From Rhodoferax sp. (lineage in GTDB: Bacteria > Pseudomonadota > Gammaproteobacteria > Burkholderiales > Burkholderiaceae_C): a stretch of DNA of 64,000 bases. A model generated the notes under the pieces. It worked only from the letters and a program-made list of their open reading frames with translations, ran no database searches and had not been told where the DNA came from. The stretch is taken from NCBI RefSeq assembly GCF_028688795.1, contig NZ_JAQTXM010000009.1:1-64000 (forward strand). The letters run 5' to 3'. Each line of letters starts with the position of its first letter. The first letter of the stretch is position 1. Of the stretch, positions 26,889-36,689 are shown piece by piece. Both the position numbers and the translations under genes were made by a program.

Positions 26889-27701
26889 TCAGGCGTTGAG
26901 TTCAGCCAGTCTTTGTGGCGTGCCGACATCAGTCCATGGCCCCGCGTACAACTCGGCTGACACCTGTTGATTGTCCATGGCGCGGCGCAGCAGCGGGGCC
27001 AATGGGGCCTTGATGCCTTGCGGGTTGCCTGCGCCAATGTCGCACCAAGGCGCCTCGAACAGGGCACGCCGGTACAGGCCAATGGTGGAGTAGGTGTAGC
27101 GAGGTCGCGGATCGTCTTTGGGCAGATTCAGCGCCAGCATCAGGCCATCTGCCCCGGGCTGCAGGCCAAAGTCGCCGCCCGGGTTGTGCGCCGGGTTGGG
27201 CACCAGCCACAGGTGGGCCAGCATGCCGCTGGCGACAAAACGGTCAACCGATGTTTGGGCAAATTCAAAGCCCGGCGTGAACACGTCACCCGCCAGCACC
27301 CAGAACACCTCGGCTAATTCCGGCAAGGCCCGCACAATGCCGCCGGCCGTTTCCAGCGCGCCGCCAAAGTCTTGACCTTCGTGTGAGTAAACAATGGTCA
27401 GGTCTGATGGATGCTCTGCATTCAATAGCTGTTCACGCAATCTAGACAGGGGCTTGAGGCTGAAAACATCATTAAATGTCTGTGCAATCTGGGTGCCGAG
27501 CCAGGCGGTGTTGACCACCACCTGCGGGCAGCCACCGCGCAGCAAAGCCTCTAAATGCCATTGCATCAGATGCTTACCTTGCACTTGCAGCAGGGGCTTT
27601 GGGCAGGTGTCGGTCAGCGGGCGCATGCGCTCGCCACGGCCTGCGGCCAGCAGCATAGCGGTGATGGGGCGGGTTTGTCTGGCGCTTGAGGTCATGGTCA
27701 T
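26889..27701 (-). CDS. murU: N-acetylmuramate alpha-1-phosphate uridylyltransferase (MurU)
   Basis: The 270-residue nucleotidyltransferase has the LLAAGRGERMRPLTDTCPKP signature and ends TDVGTPQRLAELNA. MurU makes UDP-MurNAc from MurNAc 1-phosphate in cell-wall recycling and gives intrinsic fosfomycin tolerance. Its usual partner, the AmgK kinase, is not next to it here. The start is uncertain between 27701 and 27695. A dispersed repeat copy (27425-27466) is inserted in frame and encodes about FSLKPLSRLREQLLN, so this enzyme carries an odd surface insertion. Confidence 0.85.
   Translation of the reverse strand: MTMTSSARQTRPITAMLLAAGRGERMRPLTDTCPKPLLQVQGKHLMQWHLEALLRGGCPQVVVNTAWLGTQIAQTFNDVFSLKPLSRLREQLLNAEHPSDLTIVYSHEGQDFGGALETAGGIVRALPELAEVFWVLAGDVFTPGFEFAQTSVDRFVASGMLAHLWLVPNPAHNPGGDFGLQPGADGLMLALNLPKDDPRPRYTYSTIGLYRRALFEAPWCDIGAGNPQGIKAPLAPLLRRAMDNQQVSAELYAGPWTDVGTPQRLAELNA
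27425..27466 (+). repeat. Copy 8 of the dispersed repeat, in frame inside murU
   Basis: ATAGCTGTTCACGCAATCTA then GACAGGGGCTTGAGGCTG and an A-run. Moderately diverged. Carried on the antisense strand of murU without breaking its frame. Confidence 0.65.
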
Positions 27702-27816
27702 GCGGTGAAATTTGCAGCGGGGCAAGGCATACCCAATTAAAACTCAAAGCCGACCAATTGAAAGTGAGGGTCTGTCTAATTTAAATTAACACAACGCTGC
27801 TTAGCGCCCGAGCACT

Positions 27817-28620
27817 CTAAAGCCAGCGCACTGACCCCCGGTAGGCGTGCCAGGTGGCGTGACCCAGCAGCGGCCCCATCAGCAGCAGCCCCACAGCCCA
27901 GGGTAGTAGCAAAGCCACAGTGACCAAAGCGGTGATCAATGCCCCCCACAGCAGCATGACACCGGGGTGGGTCACCACCACCTCAATGCTGCCAATGGCG
28001 GCGGTGATGGCGTCGGTGTCGTGGTCCAGAATCATCGGGATCGACACCACGCTGATGGCAAACACCAGAGCCGCAAAGGCACCGCCCACCAGGGTGTAAA
28101 CCAGCACAAATTCCCAGTTGTCCGGGTTGAAAACGGCTTGCGCAGCACCGATGGAAGACGGCAGGCCAGCGTTGAAAAACACCGCGATGACCACCAGCGA
28201 CGCCCGGCCCCACAGTAGCTCCAGCACAATCAACACCCCCACCAGCAAGCCCATGCTGCGCAGGTGCGAGCGCCAGCAGGTCATGGATCTGGCAAAGTCG
28301 GCGGGCAAACCTAACTCGCGGCGGCGGCTCACCTCATACAAGCCCATGGCCAAAAACGGCCCCAGTAGCAGGCAGCCCGAGGCCATCATCATGGTGTATT
28401 CGGTTTGGGTGCGAAACACAACACCCAACAACACGGCCATGCCCCAAAACGCCAGCCCATAAAACAGGCTCACGCCCGGGTTGGCAGTGAGGTCGCGCCA
28501 GCCCAGGCCCAACCAACGCGGTGGTGCTGACCAAGTCAGGGAGATGACTTCCTTGGGCGGTGCCTCTGAGGGCGGCGGCACGTAGAGTGGCGGGGGTACT
28601 TCGTCTTGAAAATTGCTCAT
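27817..28620 (-). CDS. DUF2189 family integral membrane protein
   Basis: The 267-residue protein has a proline-rich cytoplasmic head (PPPLYVPPPSEAPP) and six membrane helices. The stretch WLGLGWRDLTANPGVSLFYG, followed by the loop MGLYEVSRRRELG, is the DUF2189 signature. Function unknown. It is divergent from the SPFH-SHOCT gene with a 123-base promoter region between them. Confidence 0.85.
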   Translation of the reverse strand: MSNFQDEVPPPLYVPPPSEAPPKEVISLTWSAPPRWLGLGWRDLTANPGVSLFYGLAFWGMAVLLGVVFRTQTEYTMMMASGCLLLGPFLAMGLYEVSRRRELGLPADFARSMTCWRSHLRSMGLLVGVLIVLELLWGRASLVVIAVFFNAGLPSSIGAAQAVFNPDNWEFVLVYTLVGGAFAALVFAISVVSIPMILDHDTDAITAAIGSIEVVVTHPGVMLLWGALITALVTVALLLPWAVGLLLMGPLLGHATWHAYRGSVRWL

Positions 28621-28743
28621 TACTGCAGCTTAGCGAGTCTGCAGGGGTTCGGCTATTGAGGAAAACACCAGTCCCACCGGGCTTGGCATGACCGGTGTGG
28701 CACCCGCTATCATTCCATCACCACCTACTGATTGGAGCGCGCT

Positions 28744-29781
28744 ATGGCATTGATGGACTTCATCCGCAAACAATTCATTGACATCATCCAGTGGACCGAA
28801 GATTCGGATGGCACGCTCGCGTGGCGTTTTCCGATGGCGGACATGGAAATCCAGAATGGCGCGCAACTGGTGGTGCGCGAAAGCCAAATGGCGCTGTTTG
28901 TCAACGAGGGCAAGGCCGCCGACGTGTTTGGCCCCGGCACCCACAAGCTCACCACGCAAACCCTGCCGGTGCTGACCTACCTGAAAAACTGGGACAAGCT
29001 GTTTGAGTCGCCCTTCAAAAGCGACGTGTACTTTTTCAGCACGCGCCAACAAGTTGACCAAAAGTGGGGCACACCGCAGCCCATCACCATTCGCGACAAG
29101 GACTTTGGCGCGGTGCGCCTGCGCGCCTTTGGTAATTACAGCTTTCGGGTGGCCTCGCCTGCGTTGTTTCACACCGAAATCTCGGGTACGCGCGAGCGTT
29201 ATGAAACGCTTGATCTGGATGGCCAACTGCGTGGTCTGGTGCTGCAAAACATCAGCAACGCTGTGGCCAGCAGCGGCATTGCGTTTCTGGATTTGGCTGC
29301 CAATCAGCTGATGTTTGCGCAGGCCTTGACGACACAGCTGGCGCCTGAGTTTGAAAAAATTGGCTTGAAGCTCGAGGGCATGACGGTGCAAAACGTCTCG
29401 CTGCCCGAAGAGTTGCAAAAGATCATGGACCAAAAGATTGGCATGGGCATGGTCGGCAACGATATGGCCAAATTCATGCAGTACCAGACGGCGCAGGCCA
29501 TTCCGAAATTCGCTGAAGGCGGGGGTGGCGGCGGCAGTGGCATTGCCGGGGATGCGATGGGGCTGGGGGCTGGTGTGGCGCTGGGGCAGGTGTTGGCACA
29601 GAACCTGGCATCTGGCTTGCAGGCGGCGCCAGCTGTGGCAGTGCCCGCTCAGGCGGCAGGCATGAAGGCTGAGGATGTGATGGCTACGCTTGAGAAGCTG
29701 GGTGAGCTCAAGGGAAAAGGGATATTGACACAGGAGGAGTTTGACGCGAAGAAGGCTGAGTTGTTGAAGAAGCTGGTTTAG
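28744..29781 (+). CDS. SPFH-domain protein with C-terminal SHOCT motif
   Basis: The 345-residue protein resembles the YdjI / virion-core-like SPFH branch. An N-terminal zinc-ribbon-less SPFH domain covers about residues 1-230 (e.g. VVRESQMALFVNEGKAADVF and FFSTRQQVDQKWGTP). A Gly/Ala-rich linker follows, and a SHOCT motif ends the protein (LGELKGKGILTQEEFDAKKAELL). SPFH proteins form ring-like scaffolds on membranes and SHOCT motifs help oligomerise. The ATG at 28744 has a GGAG site. It is followed by DUF4178 and DUF350 genes, families I recall together with spermidine synthase-like membrane proteins. Confidence 0.85.
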   Translation: MALMDFIRKQFIDIIQWTEDSDGTLAWRFPMADMEIQNGAQLVVRESQMALFVNEGKAADVFGPGTHKLTTQTLPVLTYLKNWDKLFESPFKSDVYFFSTRQQVDQKWGTPQPITIRDKDFGAVRLRAFGNYSFRVASPALFHTEISGTRERYETLDLDGQLRGLVLQNISNAVASSGIAFLDLAANQLMFAQALTTQLAPEFEKIGLKLEGMTVQNVSLPEELQKIMDQKIGMGMVGNDMAKFMQYQTAQAIPKFAEGGGGGGSGIAGDAMGLGAGVALGQVLAQNLASGLQAAPAVAVPAQAAGMKAEDVMATLEKLGELKGKGILTQEEFDAKKAELLKKLV

Positions 29782-29819
29782 TTTTGCGTTTCTAGCAGGT
29801 CAGCAAAAAGCAATGCAAC

Positions 29820-31409
29820 ATGGCAACTGACCCACAGCAACGGGTCTACCAAGCACCTTGCCCGGGTTGCGGCGCACCGGTCAACTTCACCAGCGCCCAG
29901 TCCACCCACGCCATCTGCGGCTATTGCCAAAGCACGGTGGTGCGAGACGGTGAAACACTCAAGCGCATCGGCAAAATGGCTGAGCTGTTTGACGACCACA
30001 GCCCGCTGCAACTGCAGAGCAGCGGTATCTGGCAGGGGCAAGCCTTTACCTTGGTCGGGCGGCTGCAATACAAATACGCTGAGGGCACTTGGACCGAGTG
30101 GTACGCGGTGTTCACAGACGGCAGCAGCGCGTACCTGAGCGAAGACAACGGCGCGTATGTGTTCGCCATGCCGCAGGCCACGCCGCCCAATCTGCCCGAG
30201 GCTGTTGCATTCAGGGTCGGGGCCAGCACCACCCTCAGCGGTCAGCCGTTTGCCGTTGCCTCTAATCAGCAGGTGATGCTGTTGGCTGCGCAGGGGGAGT
30301 TGCCGCATTTGCCCGACTTGGGCCAGCCGTTTGCCATGGTGGAGCTGCGCAGCCAGGGCTCTAGCAGCGATGCCAATTCGGGCAGTTTGATTGGCTCCAA
30401 ACTCATCGGCGGTAGGTCTGAGGGCGCCGCAATCGCATCCTCCGAGCGTGTGCTCAGCATCGACTACAGCACCGAGGTGCCCACCTGCGCCGTGGGGCAG
30501 TCGGTGCTTCTGGAAGACCTCCAGCTGACCGGTTTGCGTGGCGAATCGGTCAAGGATGAGAAAGGCCGGCAGTTCAACTGTCCCAACTGCGGGGCTACTG
30601 TCGCGGTGCATCTGGACAACAGCCAGAGCATCACTTGTGGTTCGTGCAACAGCCTGATTGATGTGTCGGGTGGCATGGGCGGCGAGCTCAAGCACGCCCT
30701 TCAGGACGAGCCAGTGCGCCCGCTGATTGCTCTGGGCAGCACCGGCGAGTTGCAGGGCGCGTCCTGGCAGGTGGTTGGTTTTCAGCACCGCATGGGCGTC
30801 GACCCGAGCGACCCCGACGAGCACTTTGGCTGGGAAGAGTACCTGCTGTACAACCAAAAGCGCGGCTTCATTTTTCTGGTGGATTCGAGCGAGGGCTGGA
30901 GCGTGGTGAAGCCCTGCACCGGGGCCCCTGCGCTGAGCGATAACGGCCGCAGTACCACCTACCTTGGCACGCGTTACGCGCTCAAGGAAAGCTACCAGGC
31001 CGAGACCAGTTATGCGCTGGGCGAGTTTTACTGGCGCGTGTCGCGCGGGCAAAAAACCAGCAACCGCGACTTTGTCAATGGGGCCAATCTGCTGAATCTG
31101 GAGCAGTCGCCCGATGAGGTGACTTGGTCGGTGGGCAGCAAGATAGACAGCGACAAGGTGGCCAAAGCCTTCAAGTTGGAAAATAAGAAAGAGATGTTGG
31201 CGCGCAGCGATGTCGGCGCCACCAGCGCCAATGCGGCGATGAGCGTGCGTACCCTGATCATCATCTTTTTGCTGCTGCTGTTGCTCTCGTTGATCATCAG
31301 CCGCTGCTCGGCCTGTGACCCCGCCAAAGAGAACTGCAGCTCGTCCTACAGCTCGCGCAGTTCAGGCGGCTCGTTTGGCGGCTTTTCAAGTGGCGGCGGG
31401 CACAAATAG
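29820..31409 (+). CDS. DUF4178 protein with zinc ribbons and a membrane anchor
   Basis: The 529-residue protein has two CxxC zinc-ribbon pairs (CPGCGAPVNF with ICGYC near the start; CPNCGATVAV with CGSCN in the middle). Each precedes a DUF4178 beta-rich domain (WTEWYAVFTDGSSAYLSED; GWEEYLLYNQKRGFIFLVD). A C-terminal membrane helix (about residues 475-495) and a Ser/Gly-rich tail follow. The duplication of ribbon plus DUF4178 is visible by eye. It sits between SPFH and DUF350 genes, which suggests a membrane-associated complex. Function unknown. Confidence 0.85.
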   Translation: MATDPQQRVYQAPCPGCGAPVNFTSAQSTHAICGYCQSTVVRDGETLKRIGKMAELFDDHSPLQLQSSGIWQGQAFTLVGRLQYKYAEGTWTEWYAVFTDGSSAYLSEDNGAYVFAMPQATPPNLPEAVAFRVGASTTLSGQPFAVASNQQVMLLAAQGELPHLPDLGQPFAMVELRSQGSSSDANSGSLIGSKLIGGRSEGAAIASSERVLSIDYSTEVPTCAVGQSVLLEDLQLTGLRGESVKDEKGRQFNCPNCGATVAVHLDNSQSITCGSCNSLIDVSGGMGGELKHALQDEPVRPLIALGSTGELQGASWQVVGFQHRMGVDPSDPDEHFGWEEYLLYNQKRGFIFLVDSSEGWSVVKPCTGAPALSDNGRSTTYLGTRYALKESYQAETSYALGEFYWRVSRGQKTSNRDFVNGANLLNLEQSPDEVTWSVGSKIDSDKVAKAFKLENKKEMLARSDVGATSANAAMSVRTLIIIFLLLLLLSLIISRCSACDPAKENCSSSYSSRSSGGSFGGFSSGGGHK

Positions 31410-31445
31410 CGTCCGCTGTCATGTCATTTTTTGAAGGAGATCCAC

Positions 31446-31667
31446 ATGGGATTTGAATCGTTAAAACCAGGCCTGCTGCTGGGCTCGGTGGTGTACGCCT
31501 TGCTGGGCGTGGTCATTTTCTGGCTGTGCTTCATCATCATCGACAAGCTCACCCCCTACAACCTGTGGGAGGAAATTGTCGAGAAGCAAAACAAGGCGCT
31601 GGCCATGGTGGTGGCAGCCATGTCGCTGGGCATCTGCATCATCGTGGCCGCAGCAATTCATGGCTGA
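31446..31667 (+). CDS. DUF350 small membrane protein
   Basis: This 73-residue protein has two membrane helices with the DUF350 pattern (LLGSVVYALLGVVIFWLCF, then KQNKALAMVVAAMSLGICII). E. coli YjfL is a larger relative. A strong GAAGGAG site precedes the ATG. It closes the SPFH-DUF4178-DUF350 run. DUF350 genes in other bacteria are found with spermidine synthase-like and ATP-grasp genes in systems linked to polyamines and envelope stress; that link is knowledge of the family, not seen directly here. Confidence 0.85.
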   Translation: MGFESLKPGLLLGSVVYALLGVVIFWLCFIIIDKLTPYNLWEEIVEKQNKALAMVVAAMSLGICIIVAAAIHG

Positions 31668-31693
31668 GGTCTGCCTCGATCGGAGACCATAGC

Positions 31694-33034
31694 GTGAACA
31701 CGCTAAAAAGGTTCTGGGGTAATTTGCGCACCAGTTTCTGGTTTGTGCCCTTTTTGATCGTTGCGTTCAGCATTGCCCTGGCGGTGGCATTGATTGCGGT
31801 TGATTCCACTGTCGGTGATCGATGGCTGAACCGCTGGCCGCGCCTGCTCGGGGCCGACGCAGTAGGAGCGCGTGCGATGTTGTCGACCATCGCGGGATCG
31901 ATGATGACCGTGGTTGGGGTGACGTTCTCCATGACCCTGGTCACGCTGGCGCTGGCCTCCAGCCAATACAGCTCGCGCATTCTGCGGAACTTCATTCGCG
32001 ACCGCGTCACACAGGTCGTGTTGGGTATCTTTGGCGGCATCTTCACCTACTGTCTGATCGTGCTGCGCACCATTCGCGTCGGTGAAGAGTTTGGATTTGT
32101 TGCCAGCCTCGCTGTGTCCTTCAGCATTGTTCTGGCCATTGCCGGCATTGGTGTGCTCATCTACTTCATTCATCACATTGCGTCGTCGATCCAGGCGTCG
32201 AGCATCATTGCGGTGGTGGCCGATGAGACGATGGACGCCGTGGATCGGCTCTTCCCCAGCGCGCTGGGCCAAGCCGCTGGCGATGACGAGGCAGACCAAG
32301 TGTCTCGCACCGCACCGCAGCGCGTTTGGCAATCGGTACCGGGTATCGGCAATGGTTATATCCAGAGCGTGGACGGCCGCGCGCTCATGCGCCTGGCGTG
32401 CCAGCACAAGACCATTGTGCGGATGGAACACGGTATTGGGACTTTCCTGGTTCACGGAACACCCCTGATCTCCGTGGCACTGGACTCCCCGCCAGACGAT
32501 GAACTTGTCGCGTCCCTGCAGGCGGCCTACACCATCAGCCGTCACCGCACGCTGGATCAGGACTGCGCCTTTGGTATCCGCCAGATCGTGGACATGGCCA
32601 TGCGGGCGCTCTCACCCAGCGTCAACGACACCACAACAGCCATCATGTGCGTGGACTATTTGACCGCCATTCTTTCGCGGCTGAGCCTGCGTGACATTCC
32701 TTCGCCATACCGCTTTGTGGACGAGGAGTTGAGGATGATCGCCGTCGGGCAAACGTTTGCCAGTCTGGTGTCCGAGTCATTCGATCAGATCCGCGGCAGC
32801 GCGGGAGGGAATACCGCCCTGCTGTTGCGCCTGCTAGGCGCCGTTCAAACCATTACCAGCCTAACGGCCAGGCCACTGCGCCGCCAGGTACTGCGCGAAC
32901 AAGTGGCATGGATCGCTGAACTGGCCGGTCGCACCATCGAGGCACCGCACGATCTGGGCCGCTTCTCAAATCGGCTGGCCCAGGTGATTGAAAGTTTTGA
33001 AACGGTGCCCGCTGCGCCGGCCACGCAGCGCTGA
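31694..33034 (+). CDS. DUF2254 family membrane protein
   Basis: The 446-residue protein starts at GTG 31694 (MNTLKRFWGNLRTSFWFVPF) and has four membrane helices in the first 170 residues and a long cytoplasmic domain. The stretch SMMTVVGVTFSMTLVTLALA, followed by QYSSRILRNF, and later ALSPSVNDTTTA are signatures of DUF2254. Role unknown. It is convergent with the N-ATPase operon (58 bases between stop codons) and no terminator is visible between them. It may have arrived with the ATPase or belong to the DUF350 set. Confidence 0.85.
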   Translation: MNTLKRFWGNLRTSFWFVPFLIVAFSIALAVALIAVDSTVGDRWLNRWPRLLGADAVGARAMLSTIAGSMMTVVGVTFSMTLVTLALASSQYSSRILRNFIRDRVTQVVLGIFGGIFTYCLIVLRTIRVGEEFGFVASLAVSFSIVLAIAGIGVLIYFIHHIASSIQASSIIAVVADETMDAVDRLFPSALGQAAGDDEADQVSRTAPQRVWQSVPGIGNGYIQSVDGRALMRLACQHKTIVRMEHGIGTFLVHGTPLISVALDSPPDDELVASLQAAYTISRHRTLDQDCAFGIRQIVDMAMRALSPSVNDTTTAIMCVDYLTAILSRLSLRDIPSPYRFVDEELRMIAVGQTFASLVSESFDQIRGSAGGNTALLLRLLGAVQTITSLTARPLRRQVLREQVAWIAELAGRTIEAPHDLGRFSNRLAQVIESFETVPAAPATQR

Positions 33035-33092
33035 AGTTTTGCCAAAAAAAGGATCCCAGCCGACATTGAAGGCTACCGACAGCGCCGACTCG

Positions 33093-33989
33093 TTATGCGC
33101 GTGGCGTGACTCTGGCCAAAGCCTCGAAGCCAGAAATCACATCGAACAACTCCTCGTCAATGCCGCTTTGGCGCAGACGGTGAAACGAGCGGTTCAAGTC
33201 TTCCAGCAGTTCGTCAATGTTTTTTTCAGCACGTTGCATGGCAGCCAGCCGGCTCGCGTTTTCGCTGGCCAGGGATTCGGCGCAGGCCCTGAAAAGCGAG
33301 ACGAACAGGTATTCCTGCACGAAGGCCAGCAAGGTCGCGGTCCCGCCGCTCATGACCTCCGGCCAAATTTTGGTTGGCCAGGCCGTCGCTGTCAACTCAC
33401 GCCGCCAGACCTCATCCAGTGGCAGCAGTCGCTGGCAGGCGGGGCTGTAAATCGCCCCGGCGTGGGGGCTGTTGTGAAAGATGTAAACCTGAGTGATCTC
33501 ACCCTTTTCACGAAGCGCTTCAATCTCGATCAAAACCTCCCCGACCAGCGGCGTGATGGCGCCAATAGAGCCCGGCAGAATGAAGCTTTTGCCGACCTGC
33601 AAGTTCGTTTCCGTCAATCGCGACCGTATGCGTTCACCGACCGTCCAGACGGACTTCTGCTCTGGCAAATCCGCCAGCGTTTCAACGACAAAATCGGCCA
33701 TCAAGTCGTTGAACTGTCCGACCAGGCCCTGGTCGGAGCCAAACACGACGGCGGCTATTGGCCCGGTTTCCTTGCCCTGCATTTGTGCCGGGGCCGCAGG
33801 CCGTTCGATCTCGCGCAAGGACGCGGCCAGACCCAGTTGCACCGTCCGGTAGTAATCATCCAGCGCACCCACGGCGCGCTCGTATTGGGTGATGCTGCTG
33901 GCCGCCACAGCTTTCATCGTGCGCACCACGGACTGAAGGTCGCCCGCCGTGCCAATCTTGCGACTCAGGCTGGCGCTGGTGTCGCTCAT
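33093..33989 (-). CDS. atpG: N-ATPase subunit gamma
   Basis: The 298-residue central-stalk subunit of an F-type rotary ATPase. The N-terminal helix ([20 protein letters not shown]) and the C-terminal helix (ALARVTPRA preceded by [12 protein letters not shown]) form the rotor coiled coil, but the sequence is far from ordinary AtpG, as in other N-ATPases. It is the last gene of the operon and overlaps atpA by 4 bases. Confidence 0.92.
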   Translation of the reverse strand: MSDTSASLSRKIGTAGDLQSVVRTMKAVAASSITQYERAVGALDDYYRTVQLGLAASLREIERPAAPAQMQGKETGPIAAVVFGSDQGLVGQFNDLMADFVVETLADLPEQKSVWTVGERIRSRLTETNLQVGKSFILPGSIGAITPLVGEVLIEIEALREKGEITQVYIFHNSPHAGAIYSPACQRLLPLDEVWRRELTATAWPTKIWPEVMSGGTATLLAFVQEYLFVSLFRACAESLASENASRLAAMQRAEKNIDELLEDLNRSFHRLRQSGIDEELFDVISGFEALARVTPRA

Positions 33990-35581
33990 GACGATGCCTT
34001 GTCGGCCGACCTGGTTGGGGCGCTGATGTCCGTTTCTGCCTTGGGCACCGTCTCGGGCTGAAAGCTGTCAAGCGCTGTGTGGGCGATCTGGAGAATGGCA
34101 TCGCGATCTGCATCGCTCAATTTGGCGGTGGTATTAAAACGTGCTTGCAACTCGTCGGGTAGCTTGGCCGCTGCTTCGCGCACCGTCAACTCAGCCTCTG
34201 GCATACGTTCAAGCGGCACGTTGTCAAAAAGCTTTTCGGTCAATGCCATGAGCACCGCAATTTGTGCTGCGACAGACACCGGCGAAGATTCGGGTTGCTT
34301 GAGGCAGGCCCGAATGCGGCGTCCGTGCTCGATGATTTTGGTGGTGCTTTCATCCAGCCTGGCCCCAAAACGGGCAAAGGTTTCCAGTTCCTCGAACTGC
34401 GCATAAGCTAGCTTGAGGTCGCCGGCCACCGCGCGGTAGGAGGCGCGTTGCGCCTTGCCGCCCACCCGCGAGACAGATTTGCTGACATCAACGGCCGGCA
34501 GCACGCCCAGCTCGAACAGCGATGGCGAGAGGTAGATCTGCCCGTCGGTAATGCTGATCAGGTTCGTGGGAATGTAGGCCGAAATGTTCTGCGCTTCCGT
34601 CTCAATGATCGGCAAGGCCGTGAGTGAACCGCCACCGCGCTCCTGGCTTAGGTGGGTCGCGCGCTCCAGCAGGCGCGAATGAATGTAAAAAATGTCACCA
34701 GGAAAGGCTTCGCGCCCAGGCGGGCGGCGCAGCAGCAAGGAGAGCTCGCGATAGGCTCGGGCATGCTGTGTCAGGTCGTCGTAGACGATCAACACGTCGC
34801 GACCCGCTTCCATGAAATGCTCGGCAATGCTGGTCGCGCAGTAGGGCGCAATGTAGGCCAGACCCGGCGGATCATTGCCCTCGGTGACCACCACCACGGT
34901 GTATTCAAAAGCACCCTTGTCCTTGAAAATGGCGACCGCTTTTGCCACAGCCGATGCGCGCTGACCAATTGCACAATAGACACACACCACATCCTTGCCG
35001 CGTTGGTTGAGGATGGTGTCAATCGCAATCGCGGTCTTGCCGGTCTGCCGGTCACCCAGAATCAGTTCGCGTTGGCCGCGCCCGATCGGAATCAAGGCAT
35101 CGACCACCTTTAATCCGGTCTGCAGCGGCACGGTCACGGGCGCGCGGTCCATGATGGGCACGGCGGGGCGCTCAATGGGAAGATGTGCGCTGGCAGCTAT
35201 CGGCCCCAAGCTGTCGAGCGGGCGGCCGAGCGGGTCAATCACCCGACCCAGCAAGCCATCGCCCACGAGGGTGTCCATCACCCGGCCGGTGCGCTCGACT
35301 TTGTCGCCCGCCTGAAGGCGCGAATAATCGCCCAGCAGCACGACACCGATCTCGCTCTCGTCCACATTGAAGGCGATGCCAAACACCTGACCTGGAAACT
35401 TCACCAGTTCGTCAAAGCCCACACCCGGCAGGCCGGACACCATGGCGATGCCAGTGGAAACACTGGTGATCGTGCCCACCTCCTGCGGTGTCAGGTGCGC
35501 CTGGTAGGCGTCGCGCCCTTGGCTCAGCCCGGCAAAACTGTGGTCCAGGACACTTTGCAGGCTGTCAGTCGGCGCGCTCAT
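33986..35581 (-). CDS. atpA: N-ATPase subunit alpha
   Basis: The 531-residue subunit carries a complete P-loop (GDRQTGKT, residues 176-183) and the alpha-type motif VSRVGGKAQ. Together with beta it forms the catalytic hexamer. It overlaps both neighbours by 4 bases (ATGA type), so translation is tightly coupled. The C-terminal tail ([20 protein letters not shown]) is longer than in housekeeping AtpA. Confidence 0.96.
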   Translation of the reverse strand: MSAPTDSLQSVLDHSFAGLSQGRDAYQAHLTPQEVGTITSVSTGIAMVSGLPGVGFDELVKFPGQVFGIAFNVDESEIGVVLLGDYSRLQAGDKVERTGRVMDTLVGDGLLGRVIDPLGRPLDSLGPIAASAHLPIERPAVPIMDRAPVTVPLQTGLKVVDALIPIGRGQRELILGDRQTGKTAIAIDTILNQRGKDVVCVYCAIGQRASAVAKAVAIFKDKGAFEYTVVVVTEGNDPPGLAYIAPYCATSIAEHFMEAGRDVLIVYDDLTQHARAYRELSLLLRRPPGREAFPGDIFYIHSRLLERATHLSQERGGGSLTALPIIETEAQNISAYIPTNLISITDGQIYLSPSLFELGVLPAVDVSKSVSRVGGKAQRASYRAVAGDLKLAYAQFEELETFARFGARLDESTTKIIEHGRRIRACLKQPESSPVSVAAQIAVLMALTEKLFDNVPLERMPEAELTVREAAAKLPDELQARFNTTAKLSDADRDAILQIAHTALDSFQPETVPKAETDISAPTRSADKASS

Positions 35582-36378
35582 GGGGCTTTCTCTGGCACGG
35601 CCGCATCAACTTGCGGCGCCGCCTGTTCCTTGATGAGTTCGCTAATGTGTTGTTCCAAAGACGCAAGCATGTCTGCGATGTTCCAGGCCACCTTCCAGCC
35701 ATTGGCATCAAGTTCGATGCCGCTGATCAAATCCGGCGTGGTGTCGAACTGAATCTGGATGTCGCCCGATAAGGTTTCATTGAGCGCGCTTTGTATCGCG
35801 GCCCGCTGCGTTGTGGACAGTTCAAAAGCGCTTTGCACGCGCACCGGGTTGGACACTGCTTTCAGCGCCTTCGCAAGGCCCGCCTTGGCCGCATCGTCAA
35901 GCTCTCGCAAGCGCCGCGTGAACACCTCGCCCATGCGTTCTTCAAGGCTCACACCCGCCAGATCAGTCAGCACCTTCTTTGCAACGGCAAACACTTCTTC
36001 TCGGCTGCGACGGGCAATGTCCTGGTGCAGGGTTTGCAACTCGCTGGCCAAGGCGTCTTGTTTCTTGGCGTGCAAGGTGTCGGCCACTTGTCGCGCTTCG
36101 TCGAGCAAGCGTTGGCGCTCGGCCTTGGCTTCGTCTTTGGCTTGTCCAAGCAATTCATTTCGCTGGCGATCAAAGTCCTCGTTCTTCTTTTGAAACTCGT
36201 CGCGCTCTTTTTGCGCTGCGGTTTGTTTCAAGGCAGCGTCGGCCAGCGCCAGGGCGATTCGCTTCTCCCGCGCGTCGACGGCGTCGAGGACAGGCTTGTA
36301 AAGGAAGCGCTTCATCAGCCACACCAAGACGAGAAAGTTGAGCGCTTGCGCCCCAACGGTGAACCAGTCAAACAGCAT
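35578..36378 (-). CDS. atpF: N-ATPase subunit b, fused to a delta-like C-terminal region
   Basis: The 266-residue stator subunit has one N-terminal membrane helix ([12 protein letters not shown]), a long charged coiled coil (about 40-175) and an extra C-terminal part (about 180-250; [20 protein letters not shown], then [15 protein letters not shown]) that looks like the C-terminal domain of subunit delta. The operon has no separate atpH, so this protein probably does the work of both b and delta. The resemblance is by eye. Confidence 0.9.
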   Translation of the reverse strand: MLFDWFTVGAQALNFLVLVWLMKRFLYKPVLDAVDAREKRIALALADAALKQTAAQKERDEFQKKNEDFDRQRNELLGQAKDEAKAERQRLLDEARQVADTLHAKKQDALASELQTLHQDIARRSREEVFAVAKKVLTDLAGVSLEERMGEVFTRRLRELDDAAKAGLAKALKAVSNPVRVQSAFELSTTQRAAIQSALNETLSGDIQIQFDTTPDLISGIELDANGWKVAWNIADMLASLEQHISELIKEQAAPQVDAAVPEKAP

Positions 36379-36381
36379 GGC

Positions 36382-36663
36382 TTACTTTCCGGCAACCAGG
36401 GCGATGGCTTGATTCCAGAACGGGTTGGCAAAAATCAGAATCATAGAAACCACGAAGCAGTAAATAGCGGTGGATTCAATCATCGCCAGACCGACAAACA
36501 AGGTGCGTGTGATGGTGGCCGAGGCGTCGGGCTGCTGCGCCAGTGCTGTGAGCGCCGTGGCTACGGCACGGCCTTCGGCAAATGCGGGGCCCATGGTGCC
36601 AAAACCTGTGGTGATGCCAGCAATGACGATGGATGCCACTGCGATGATTGTTAAGCTGTCCAT
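36382..36663 (-). CDS. atpE: N-ATPase subunit c (rotor ring)
   Basis: The 93-residue hairpin protein has two membrane helices. Helix 1 has a glutamate at residue 30 (GPAFAEGRA) and helix 2 has E63-S64-T65 and Y68 (MIESTAIY). The ES/T...Y set is the sodium-binding signature of Na+-ATP synthases, while the extra glutamate in helix 1 gives the double-carboxylate site typical of N-ATPases. The polar loop reads QQPD rather than RQP. Such rings are known to be large, with 17 subunits in a Burkholderia N-ATPase that was reported to use protons; the coupling ion here is therefore open. Confidence 0.95.
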   Translation of the reverse strand: MDSLTIIAVASIVIAGITTGFGTMGPAFAEGRAVATALTALAQQPDASATITRTLFVGLAMIESTAIYCFVVSMILIFANPFWNQAIALVAGK

Positions 36664-36689
36664 AGCGAGTCCTTTGAAGAAGTTGAGGT

